Assembly: GCA_028718265.1 (NCBI GenBank) | Contig: JAQUMG010000032.1 | Span: 1 to 12,162 of the forward strand | Origin: Candidatus Omnitrophota bacterium | GTDB lineage: Bacteria > Omnitrophota > Koll11 > JAHIPI01 | Length of the DNA: 12,162 nt | Reading direction: 5' to 3' | Shown here: positions 7,017-12,162 of the stretch, piece by piece | Position numbering within the stretch: position 1 is the first letter of the stretch | Layout of the letters: each line of letters begins with the position of its first letter | Notes under the pieces: generated by a model | Seen by the model: the letters and a program-made list of their open reading frames with translations, nothing else | Told to the model about the DNA's origin: nothing | Databases searched by the model: none | Translations under genes and position numbers: made by a program

Positions 7017-7985
7017 TTATGACTTAAGAGTCTTTTCCAATCCTTCTCGTATAGTTATCCTGGAGGCGTAACGGAGGTCTTCGACCGTTTTGGAAATATC
7101 AAAATCGAGATTCAGACTGGCTACTTTTATGCGCGCCTTCGTAAGAAACGGCGGGGATTCGCTTTTTGTTAATCTTCCGTAAAATTCTAACGACGAAGCA
7201 AGAAATTTGGCTAAGGGCACCGGGATGGATTTGGTAGGCCTTTTTGTGCCGCGTATATCGGATATCATATAAACAAAATCCCGCATTGTCACCTTATCTT
7301 TATTACTGACGTTATATTTCTGGCCTATGGCATTCTTATTGATGCCCGCTTCCGCTAAAACATCGATAAGATTATCGATGTAAACTAAATTCATAATGTT
7401 ATTGCCGTTTCCAAGGAATGCGAATTTATTATCGTCGAGCATTTTCAGCATTCTGGGTAAAAAACGCCTGTCCCTGGTACCGAATACAAACCCAGGCCTT
7501 ACTATAACAACCGGAAGTCCTTTTGTTTTGTAGTAATCCATTACCATCTTTTCCGACTCTATCTTGGTATCGGAATATATATCCCCCGTCAGCTGATAAG
7601 GAGCGTCTGCCGGCGTGTTATGGTGATTTTTCATTCCCAGTACCGCGAGACTGCTGACATGGACAAACCGTTTAACTTTAGCCGCCGCGCTGGCATCCAG
7701 TAAATTTTGCGTACCTACTATATTTACTCTGTGCGCTTCTTCCTTGGACAACCACTCTCCTACAACTCCGGCACAATGATAAACAATGTCAACACCTTCG
7801 AGTGCCTTTTTTAATCCGTCTTTATCACCCATATCTACGGTAACAAGTTCCGCATTCAGGCTGCGGAGAAGAGCCGTATCGCTGCTATCGCGCACAAGGC
7901 ATCTTAACTTATAACCGTTGGATGCCAATCTCTCGGCTAAATGGCTGCCGATAAAACCGGTAGCACCGGTAATAAATGCTAACAT
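7017..7985 (-). CDS. Extended SDR: NAD(P)-dependent epimerase/dehydratase or 3-beta-HSD-like
   Basis: 322 residues. The Rossmann glycine motif TGATGFIGSH is at 6-15, the conserved HCAG motif near 70, VSSLAVLG near 112, and the active-site YSDTK (Tyr and Lys of YxxxK) near 137-141, followed by the substrate-loop VRPGFVFG. This is the extended short-chain dehydrogenase fold. Candidates include sugar-nucleotide epimerases, 3-beta-hydroxysteroid-like dehydrogenases and dihydroflavonol-type reductases. The LPRMLKMLDDNKFAFLGNGNN segment is closest in feel to the 3-beta-HSD-like group, so a hydroxy/keto conversion on a hydrophobic or polyketide-like substrate is my preference over a nucleotide sugar. 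ATG at 7985 with GGGAGG six bases upstream. The gene follows the methyltransferase by 19 bases, and a hairpin at the junction partly covers the ribosome site. Confidence 0.87.
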   Translation of the reverse strand: MLAFITGATGFIGSHLAERLASNGYKLRCLVRDSSDTALLRSLNAELVTVDMGDKDGLKKALEGVDIVYHCAGVVGEWLSKEEAHRVNIVGTQNLLDASAAAKVKRFVHVSSLAVLGMKNHHNTPADAPYQLTGDIYSDTKIESEKMVMDYYKTKGLPVVIVRPGFVFGTRDRRFLPRMLKMLDDNKFAFLGNGNNIMNLVYIDNLIDVLAEAGINKNAIGQKYNVSNKDKVTMRDFVYMISDIRGTKRPTKSIPVPLAKFLASSLEFYGRLTKSESPPFLTKARIKVASLNLDFDISKTVEDLRYASRITIREGLEKTLKS

Positions 7986-7993
7986 GTAACCTC

Positions 7994-8013
7994 CCTGCCC
8001 GCCGTCAGGCAGG
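7994..8013 (-). promoter_or_regulatory. Small hairpin at the methyltransferase/SDR junction
   Basis: A perfect 6-base inverted repeat CCTGCC/GGCAGG with an 8-base loop. In the mRNA the loop contains the methyltransferase stop codon (8007-8005), and the 3' arm runs directly into GGGAGG, the Shine-Dalgarno sequence of the SDR. There is no U-tract, so it is not an intrinsic terminator. A ribosome ending the methyltransferase would melt the stem, so it could couple translation of the two genes. It could also be a short repetitive palindrome with no function. Confidence 0.4.
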
Positions 8014-8670
8014 CTTTTTGGCTACCCCCATAGTGAAAAGCAACGGTATACAGGGGTTAAATATCTCCTGAGTTATATTACGAAATCCGCCTTCTTCCAG
8101 AATGCGCGCAAATTGGCTGCTATGAAGGTGATGAACGTCTTTTTCATGAGCAGCCACTATGACGTCAAATATAATTCTTCCCAAAAGCGAGTCTTTGCAT
8201 CCGTCAATTATCATGATTTTGCCTTTGGGCTTCAATATGCGGAACATCTCGTGAACGGCCTTCTTTTTGTGCGGATAATGATGAAAAGAATGTGAACAGG
8301 TAAGATAATCAAAATAATTGTCTTCATACGGCATCTTTTCCACATCACCGACCCTAAAATTTATTTCGTTGCCAAACTTTGATTTTGCTATATTTATCAT
8401 ATGCGGCGCAATGTCAAGACCGTGGATATCGGCGTCTTTCTTGTAACCTTTCAGTTTCATTGTGAATTCGCCGGTGCCGCAGCCTACGTCAAGAATACTT
8501 ATCTTCCGCGAATCGTGTATTATGTTGCTTATGAACATATTGTGCGATCTGCGAAACATGAGGAATTGCAGCAGGCTTCTGTCATACTTTTTTGACCATT
8601 CATCAAAACGCCTGGAAGACTTTTCCTTGATTTTCTGTGCTTTTTTCATAAACGACGTTGATATATCCAC
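8005..8670 (-). CDS. Class I SAM-dependent methyltransferase (UbiE/type 11-like)
   Basis: 221 residues. An N-terminal helical segment (about 1-50, with FDEWSKKYDRS as in UbiE/COQ5 relatives) precedes the SAM-binding motif I, LDVGCGTGEF at 60-69, then HGLDIAPHMI (acidic loop), VGDVEKMPYEDNYFD (motif II) and FRILKPKGKIMIID (motif III). The histidine-rich SHSFHHYPHKKKA after motif II is common in this group. The acceptor is unknown; C-, O- or N-methylation of a small molecule is possible. GTG at 8670 is fixed by CGGAGG (cctcc at 8675-8679) five bases upstream. The next Met (residue 8) would discard this site. It starts 24 bases after the RAM-domain gene and is the first enzyme of the metabolic run. 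Confidence 0.87.
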   Translation of the reverse strand: MDISTSFMKKAQKIKEKSSRRFDEWSKKYDRSLLQFLMFRRSHNMFISNIIHDSRKISILDVGCGTGEFTMKLKGYKKDADIHGLDIAPHMINIAKSKFGNEINFRVGDVEKMPYEDNYFDYLTCSHSFHHYPHKKKAVHEMFRILKPKGKIMIIDGCKDSLLGRIIFDVIVAAHEKDVHHLHSSQFARILEEGGFRNITQEIFNPCIPLLFTMGVAKKPA

Positions 8671-8694
8671 TTTTCCTCCGAAAACTTATTACCC

Positions 8695-8925
8695 TTAGAG
8701 CTTCACGCAGGTAAGCGTTTTTGCCACTCCTTCTACCTTTAAAATCTTATTGACTACTACGTTACCCAGCATGTCCATGCTGTCGGACTCAATTTCTGCT
8801 ATACAATCATAAGGGCCTATTACCGCATCTGCATTTTTTACTTCTCTTATTTCTCGCAGTTGCAGCATAGTGCTTGATAGATCGGATGTTACCAAATTCA
8901 TCAATACATAAGCTCTGATGGCCAT
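8695..8925 (-). CDS. Stand-alone Lrp/AsnC effector-binding (RAM) domain protein
   Basis: 76 residues covering only the C-terminal alpha/beta-barrel-forming half of Lrp/AsnC regulators: AYVLMNLV as first strand, a helix, VIGPYDCIAEIES (the usual G-x-YD turn and strand), a second helix, and VEGVAKTLTCVKL as last strand. The DNA-binding HTH is absent. Such RAM domains dimerise and bind amino acids or related small ligands in the dimer interface. Known single-domain versions exist, so this is a natural form, not evidence of truncation. ATG at 8925 with a perfect AAAAGGAGG upstream. It lies between the PilZ gene and the methyltransferase. One reading is a ligand sensor for the amino-acid chemistry encoded downstream (inference). 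Confidence 0.85.
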   Translation of the reverse strand: MAIRAYVLMNLVTSDLSSTMLQLREIREVKNADAVIGPYDCIAEIESDSMDMLGNVVVNKILKVEGVAKTLTCVKL

Positions 8926-8940
8926 TCTGCCTCCTTTTAT

Positions 8941-10152
8941 TTACGGTCTGTAATAGGGTTCTATGTTGCGGTAGTCAAACAACTCCGGAAGCCTGTACTT
9001 AGCGCACAACTCCTGAAGGCTGTATCTTAAATAGTTATAATTCTGCCTCAATTGCTCTAACCTGTGGCTGGAATATAATGCATATTTACTTTCGGGATAC
9101 AGTTCAACTATTTGTCCATAATTTGCTTCCGAAAGCGACGTGTCGCCCTGTTTATACCGCATTTCCGCAAGCGCAAAAAGCGCCGCGGCGTGATATATGC
9201 TTCCTCTGTGCGAAGAAAGGTAAGCACTCAGAGGATGTATTTTGTCGTCCAGAATCAATTCTCTGAATTTCCTGTAATTGCTCTCTTCCGACTTAAGCCT
9301 CTCTGCCGGTATCGTACCGGCGGCGCTTGTCTCTGACGGCACAGGCTCGGTAGGCGCCGGGGTTCCCTGGGCACTCTCTTCTATTTTATTTTCCAGGCTG
9401 GTCTTCTCTTCCGTCATTTCATCGAGGGCGGCCTGAAGCTGCCCCCTGTCCTCTTCGCTGAGTTTAGCCACTTTTTCGAGTGCCGTCTTCTCGGTTTCTA
9501 TCTTTTTTAAAGCTTCCTCCATCATTGCCTGTTTATTTTTAACGTCTTCAAGTACAGCCTCGGCCTCAAGGCGGCTTTTCTCGGACTTATCTCTCTCTGT
9601 CTCTGTCAGCTTACTTTTTGTTATTGAAATTAATAGTTCCTTTTCTTTATGCATCTTTCGGTTATTTATTTCGAATAAAAGTCCGAAAGAAAACAGCAGG
9701 GCGACAGCCAATGTAACTATGGCCAAAAATATGAGGCGCGGTTTGAGGCACAGCCACTTTGTATAATTGACTATTTTTTCATACTCGATTTCATTGATAA
9801 GATCGTAGGAAACGCCGAAAAAATACGTATCCAGAATGGGACCCGGTTCTTTCTCCGCCCATTCAACGGTGGCAAATGATTCTATGGGCTCGCTGTCCAG
9901 CGGTACGTTTATAATAAGCTTTACTTTGGTTTCATGAGGAACAAAATTGAACGTCTCTTTATCGCGTTCTTTAAGAGTTTTAACGAATATACCCATCCCG
10001 CCCTTACCTATATTCTGGGTAAATCCCTCTCTCATCTCCGAAAGCGGCTCCCTTCTTTCTTTGCCGACTACCTGAAACTCTACCGGGAAGATAGTATTTA
10101 ACCTTAGATATTTTCTCCTGTTGTCCGCTTCTCTTTTGACGTTATGCGCCAT
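8941..10152 (-). CDS. PilZ-domain membrane protein with coiled coil and TPR-like C-terminus
   Basis: 403 residues. PilZ domain about 10-135: the RxxxR part is present (R13-KYL-R17), but the second motif reads NIGKGGMGI at 47-55, with Gly49 where the (D/N)xSxxG consensus has Ser. A single transmembrane helix is at about 139-161 (IFLAIVTLAVALLFSFGLLF). A charged coiled coil runs about 165-262, a Pro/Thr/Ala linker about 263-283, and a TPR-like repeat about 318-365 (AAALFALAEMRYKQGD then YPESKYALYSSHRL, as in YbgF/TPR_6 proteins). With PilZ in the cytoplasm, the coiled coil and TPR would be periplasmic, so it could carry a c-di-GMP signal across the membrane. Neighbour to an HD-GYP gene, which supports the c-di-GMP theme. 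ATG at 10152 preceded by GAGG. Full architecture not one I can name. Confidence 0.82.
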   Translation of the reverse strand: MAHNVKREADNRRKYLRLNTIFPVEFQVVGKERREPLSEMREGFTQNIGKGGMGIFVKTLKERDKETFNFVPHETKVKLIINVPLDSEPIESFATVEWAEKEPGPILDTYFFGVSYDLINEIEYEKIVNYTKWLCLKPRLIFLAIVTLAVALLFSFGLLFEINNRKMHKEKELLISITKSKLTETERDKSEKSRLEAEAVLEDVKNKQAMMEEALKKIETEKTALEKVAKLSEEDRGQLQAALDEMTEEKTSLENKIEESAQGTPAPTEPVPSETSAAGTIPAERLKSEESNYRKFRELILDDKIHPLSAYLSSHRGSIYHAAALFALAEMRYKQGDTSLSEANYGQIVELYPESKYALYSSHRLEQLRQNYNYLRYSLQELCAKYRLPELFDYRNIEPYYRP

Positions 10153-10176
10153 TTTTACCTCTAAAATTTCCGCCGG

Positions 10177-10437
10177 CTATTTACCCCTGCCGTTCGGTAC
10201 TTTCAGGCCGATCTTTACGGCTATATCATAAAACTCTTCTTTGCTGACACTATCCAGAGTTTTATCACGTTTCTCCAGATGCTCATTAAGTTTTACGGCC
10301 TTTTCCTGCATCAGTTCATGGGTTTCCTCGGAACCGCCGTAAAGCCGGAAATTTTTTCCTTTAGTTATCCTCATGTGGCCGTCTTTAGAGTCAAGCCCTA
10401 AACCCAATAATATCTTTTTACATAACCGGTTTTCCAT
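10177..10437 (-). CDS. Conserved-looking protein of unknown function
   Basis: 86 residues, mostly helical and charged, no signal peptide, no cysteine pair, no recognised catalytic motif. It has a short N-terminal helix (LCKKILLGLGLDSKDGH), a small strand-turn region (MRITKGKNFRLYGGS) and a longer amphipathic helix with EETHELMQEKAVKLNEHLEKR, ending in a basic tail. ATG at 10437, 8 bases after the HD-GYP stop and with AAGGA upstream. It sits between HD-GYP and PilZ genes, so a role in c-di-GMP signalling, or as a small adaptor, is possible by position only. I have a loose impression of similar short proteins in Deltaproteobacteria and related lineages but cannot confirm it. Confidence 0.7.
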   Translation of the reverse strand: MENRLCKKILLGLGLDSKDGHMRITKGKNFRLYGGSEETHELMQEKAVKLNEHLEKRDKTLDSVSKEEFYDIAVKIGLKVPNGRGK

Positions 10438-10445
10438 ATAAATAT

Positions 10446-11219
10446 TTATTCCTTTTCAAAAATGCTGCTATCGGAATTTATTATGTCCAGGAATACATCT
10501 ACTATTGCGGGATCAAGCTGTGTTCCCCGTGCAGTTTTCAGCTCAGATATTATTTTGTCTTTCGAAAGTGCCTCGCGATACGGCCTTCTGGAATTCATCG
10601 CGTCGAAAGAATCTGCAACAGCCATTATCCGGGCACCCATAGGTATGTTCTCTCCCTTTAGCCCGTCCGGGTAACCGTTACCGTCATACCTCTCATGGTG
10701 ATATTTGATTATGACTTTTTCTTCCGGCAGGAATTTAAGCGGATTTAAAATTTCCAGTGCCGTGTTGGGATGCTTCCGTATAACCTGCCATTCTTCATCG
10801 CTAAGGCGGCCTTCTTTGTTCAGAATCGCATCGCTAATACCGATCTTACCTATGTCGTGAAGATAACCTGCGTATTCTATGTGTTTTGCCGGAACCTCAC
10901 CCATCCCTATTTTTCTCGCGATGGCAACGGCATATTCCGTAACCCGCCTGCTATGACCGCTGGTATAGGGATCGCGCGCTTCTTCACTCATTATCAGCGC
11001 CTTCATAGCGGCAATGTTGGACTCTTTAAGTTCTTCCTGCGTTGTACGAAGTTCTTCGTTTATAATCTGCATACTCCTTCTGTCTCTTATTTCCTGTATC
11101 CAAAGATAAGCAACGGCCAAAAGAAGGAAACATGTGATGAAAAATATCAACACCACCATTCCCATCTTGAAATCATTGGTCGCGTTAGGCGGCATCATTG
11201 ATCCGGCGTGTTGTTTCAT
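10446..11219 (-). CDS. Membrane-anchored HD-GYP domain phosphodiesterase
   Basis: 257 residues. One transmembrane helix (about 20-41), a short coiled-coil linker (about 45-75), then an HD-GYP domain. Metal-binding and catalytic residues are all present: His89 (SGHS), His121-Asp122 in HDIGK, His150 (KHP), His174/175 (HHERYDGNGYP), the GYP signature at 182-184 and Asp203 (VADSFDAM). The domain is expected to hydrolyse c-di-GMP to pGpG or GMP on the cytoplasmic side; some relatives act on cGAMP. No extracytoplasmic sensor loop is visible: only 19 residues precede the helix, so input must come from partners or the membrane. It starts 6 bases after the lysine-tailed gene (AAGG inside that gene's end serves as ribosome site). 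The PilZ gene 2 places downstream is a plausible receptor for the same nucleotide. Confidence 0.9.
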   Translation of the reverse strand: MKQHAGSMMPPNATNDFKMGMVVLIFFITCFLLLAVAYLWIQEIRDRRSMQIINEELRTTQEELKESNIAAMKALIMSEEARDPYTSGHSRRVTEYAVAIARKIGMGEVPAKHIEYAGYLHDIGKIGISDAILNKEGRLSDEEWQVIRKHPNTALEILNPLKFLPEEKVIIKYHHERYDGNGYPDGLKGENIPMGARIMAVADSFDAMNSRRPYREALSKDKIISELKTARGTQLDPAIVDVFLDIINSDSSIFEKE

Positions 11220-11225
11220 ATAGCC

Positions 11226-11624
11226 TTATATTTTGTAAACCTTGTCATGAATTCTGACTCTGGATTTGACAAGTATGCCTATCTCCTGCCCCTTCGATGC
11301 CTTGTCAATAGGATTCCTGTCAATCTGCATGGATGCGATAGTCTGCTTAAAATCCGTCGTATGCCCCTTGATGCGGACAGTATCACCTACCGACAGCCCG
11401 CTGCTTTGTATTATGATCGCGCCGGCCTTAACGTGCGGAAAATAATGCGTGATTTTACCAACGAGCGTTCCTTCTTCTTTAACTACCGGCGCTTTTTTGG
11501 CTTTTCGCGCCTTTCCTTTTATCGGTTTTTTACTTTTAACAGATTTAATCTTCCTGGGTTTAGCTTTTACTTTTTTCTTCGTTACGGCCTTTTTAGCTTT
11601 TACCTTCTTCTTTTTCTTGGTCAT
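11226..11624 (-). CDS. EF-Tu domain II-like protein with a histone H1-like lysine tail
   Basis: 132 residues from the ATG at 11624, set by GGAGG (cctcc, 11631-11635) seven bases upstream; an ATG nine codons earlier lies in a palindrome and has no ribosome site. Residues 1-49 hold 24 Lys and 2 Arg with no acidic residue, in AKKA/KAK-type repeats like bacterial histone H1 homologues. Residues about 52-132 (VGKITHYF, GLSVGDTVRIKGHTTDFKQTIASMQIDRNPI, KGQEIGILV) match the small beta-barrel annotated as translation-elongation-factor-like protein, which resembles domain II of EF-Tu/EF-G. The GTPase domain is absent. The tail should bind nucleic acid (DNA, RNA or ribosome); the biochemical role of the barrel is not known to me. 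First gene of the long unit, directly before the HD-GYP gene. Confidence 0.82.
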   Translation of the reverse strand: MTKKKKKVKAKKAVTKKKVKAKPRKIKSVKSKKPIKGKARKAKKAPVVKEEGTLVGKITHYFPHVKAGAIIIQSSGLSVGDTVRIKGHTTDFKQTIASMQIDRNPIDKASKGQEIGILVKSRVRIHDKVYKI

Positions 11625-11635
11625 TTTGCGCCTCC

Positions 11636-11657
11636 GAATTTTTGCGTGCAAAAATTC
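11636..11657. repeat. Perfect 10-base palindrome with 2-base centre
   Basis: GAATTTTTGC (11636-11645), GT, GCAAAAATTC (11648-11657). It directly abuts the larger hairpin at 11658-11689 and ends at the Shine-Dalgarno of the lysine-tailed gene. It may be an operator-like site, the second half of a terminator structure, or part of a repetitive extragenic element. Confidence 0.6.
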
Positions 11658-11689
11658 GTCCCGAGTTCCGCTACTGCGGAACGAGGGAC
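11658..11689 (-). terminator. Hairpin terminator after the LacI-type gene
   Basis: On the minus strand GTCCCTCGTTCCGC, loop AGTA, GCGGAACTCGGGAC: 12 of 14 positions pair, with a 2-by-2 internal mismatch, followed by GAATTTTTGC, which supplies a short U-tract. It starts 12 bases after the regulator's stop codon. This would end the lacI transcript, though the same structure could be a REP-like element inserted between genes. Confidence 0.6.
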
Positions 11690-11701
11690 CGCTTTAATTT
11701 T

Positions 11702-12162
11702 CTATATTTTCCTGCAGGAACTGCCCATGATCAGGTTTGCTTTCAAAATCTTCTGGAACGGCTGCTGTATCCTGCCTTCTATTATATCGATGAGCGCCTT
11801 TGCGGCAATCGTGCCGATTTCGGACAGCGGCTGATTAATGGTAGTGATCGTCACGTGACCGAGTGCGGCGAGGGGGCTATTGTCAAAACCCATTACAGAA
11901 ATGTCTTCGGGCACCATTATATCCTCTTTCAGTGCTATCATTATAGCGCCGAATGCCATCAAATCGCTGGCGGCGAAAACTGCTGTCGGCTTTGGTTTTT
12001 CGCTCAGCAGTTTCATCATCGCTTCCTGGGCTTTTTCCCTGTTGTAAGCGCCATTGACGATGTATTCGGGATTCTCGGGTATGTTATTTGCGGCTAATGC
12101 GGCTTTATATCCTTCCAGGCGCATAACTGCCGACTGCGTCTTCATATTGCCGGTTATGGTAG
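11702..12162 (-). CDS. LacI/PurR-family transcriptional regulator, C-terminal part (partial)
   Basis: The reading frame is open to the window edge; the visible part is about 153 residues and the N-terminal HTH lies outside. It begins TITGNMKTQSAVMRLEGYKAAL, the usual start of the second lobe in LacI regulators (ITG...RLEGY). The markers AVFAASDLMAFGAI, ISVMGFDNSPLAALGHVTITTINQP and IGTIAAKALIDIIEG follow. These are the periplasmic-binding-protein-like (Peripla_BP_3) effector domain, including the conserved Phe-Asp-Asn ligand region and the TTI.QP strand. The effector is normally a sugar or nucleobase, not readable here. Since the gene is co-directional with, but separated by a terminator from, the unit below, it need not regulate it. 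The Met at 12145 is internal, not a start. Confidence 0.9.
   Translation of the reverse strand, partial: TITGNMKTQSAVMRLEGYKAALAANNIPENPEYIVNGAYNREKAQEAMMKLLSEKPKPTAVFAASDLMAFGAIMIALKEDIMVPEDISVMGFDNSPLAALGHVTITTINQPLSEIGTIAAKALIDIIEGRIQQPFQKILKANLIMGSSCRKI

Larger units (their letters stand above)
2499..11624 (-). other. Probable polycistronic unit, lysine-tailed protein to ferredoxin
   Basis: Eleven codirectional genes follow one another with gaps of 6, 8, 24, 15, 24, 19 and 14 bases, then a 1-base TGATG overlap, a 26-base overlap, and gaps of 29 and 12 bases. I found no internal terminator hairpin with a U-tract and no convincing internal promoter in these gaps. The unit is bracketed by hairpins at 11658-11689 and 2499-2544. 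It is inference that all eleven share one transcript; internal promoters inside coding sequence cannot be excluded. The change of theme between the signalling genes (above 8941) and the enzymes (below 8670) may mark two sub-units. Confidence 0.55.

Noticed and set aside
11625..11651. Longer start (ATG at 11651) for the lysine-tailed protein
   Set aside because: That ATG falls in the palindrome with no ribosome site; GGAGG is placed correctly for the ATG at 11624.
11208..11834. Open 208-codon frame on the plus strand, Phe/Arg-rich
   Set aside because: It is the mirror of the lysine-rich tail (AAA/AAG becomes TTT/CTT, Phe/Leu) and crosses two real genes and the terminator hairpin.
12143..12145. 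Met codon as start of the LacI-type gene
   Set aside because: The frame stays open to the window edge and the residues before it (TITGN) match the family, so this Met is internal.
1..12162. CRISPR array, tRNA/rRNA gene, transposase, phage or toxin-antitoxin pair
   Set aside because: None seen on reading both strands: no regular spaced direct repeats, no cloverleaf-like segment, no integrase or transposase motif. The lysine-rich repeat at about 11478-11618 is coding low complexity, not an array.

Overview
The window is a stretch of bacterial chromosome in which every gene I can support lies on the minus strand, so transcription runs from high to low coordinates. The organism has an outer membrane (a TpsB-type barrel protein), mid-range GC by eye, and c-di-GMP signalling genes. 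It also has a stand-alone EF-Tu-domain-II-like protein with a lysine-rich tail and a bacterial GH3 protein. My best guess is an uncultured Gram-negative lineage of the Omnitrophota (OP3) type. That is recognition from gene style, not proof; Elusimicrobiota or Desulfobacterota relatives are not excluded.

Layout in order of transcription. (1) 12162-11702: C-terminal part of a LacI/PurR-type regulator cut by the window edge, followed by a hairpin terminator and a second perfect palindrome. (2) 11624-8941: a signalling block made of a lysine-tailed EF-Tu-domain-II-like protein, a membrane-anchored HD-GYP phosphodiesterase, an 86-residue protein of unknown function, and a PilZ-transmembrane-coiled coil-TPR protein. 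(3) 8925-2552: a stand-alone Lrp/AsnC effector (RAM) domain, then a tight run of enzymes: SAM methyltransferase, extended SDR, nitroreductase, alpha/beta hydrolase with a cysteine nucleophile, dipeptide-epimerase-like enolase-superfamily enzyme, GH3 acyl-acid amido synthetase and a [4Fe-4S] ferredoxin. Gaps are 6-29 bases or overlaps, and the run closes with a clear intrinsic terminator (2499-2544). (4) 2468-1920: an exported staphylococcal-nuclease-like protein. (5) 1873-131: a two-partner-secretion (TpsB) outer-membrane transporter, preceded by a near-consensus sigma-70 promoter so close to the start codon that the mRNA should be almost leaderless. (6) 106-1: the first 35 codons of a membrane-anchored protein.

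Block 3 is the most interesting part. A GH3 ligase (joins an amino acid to an acyl acid), an enolase-superfamily enzyme of the dipeptide or N-acyl-amino-acid epimerase kind, a Cys-dependent hydrolase, a methyltransferase, an SDR, a flavin reductase and a ferredoxin look like an undescribed small-molecule pathway producing or modifying an amino-acid conjugate. The individual family assignments are strong; the pathway is inference. No tRNA, rRNA, CRISPR array, transposase or phage gene was seen, and no gene-free stretch exceeds 300 bases.
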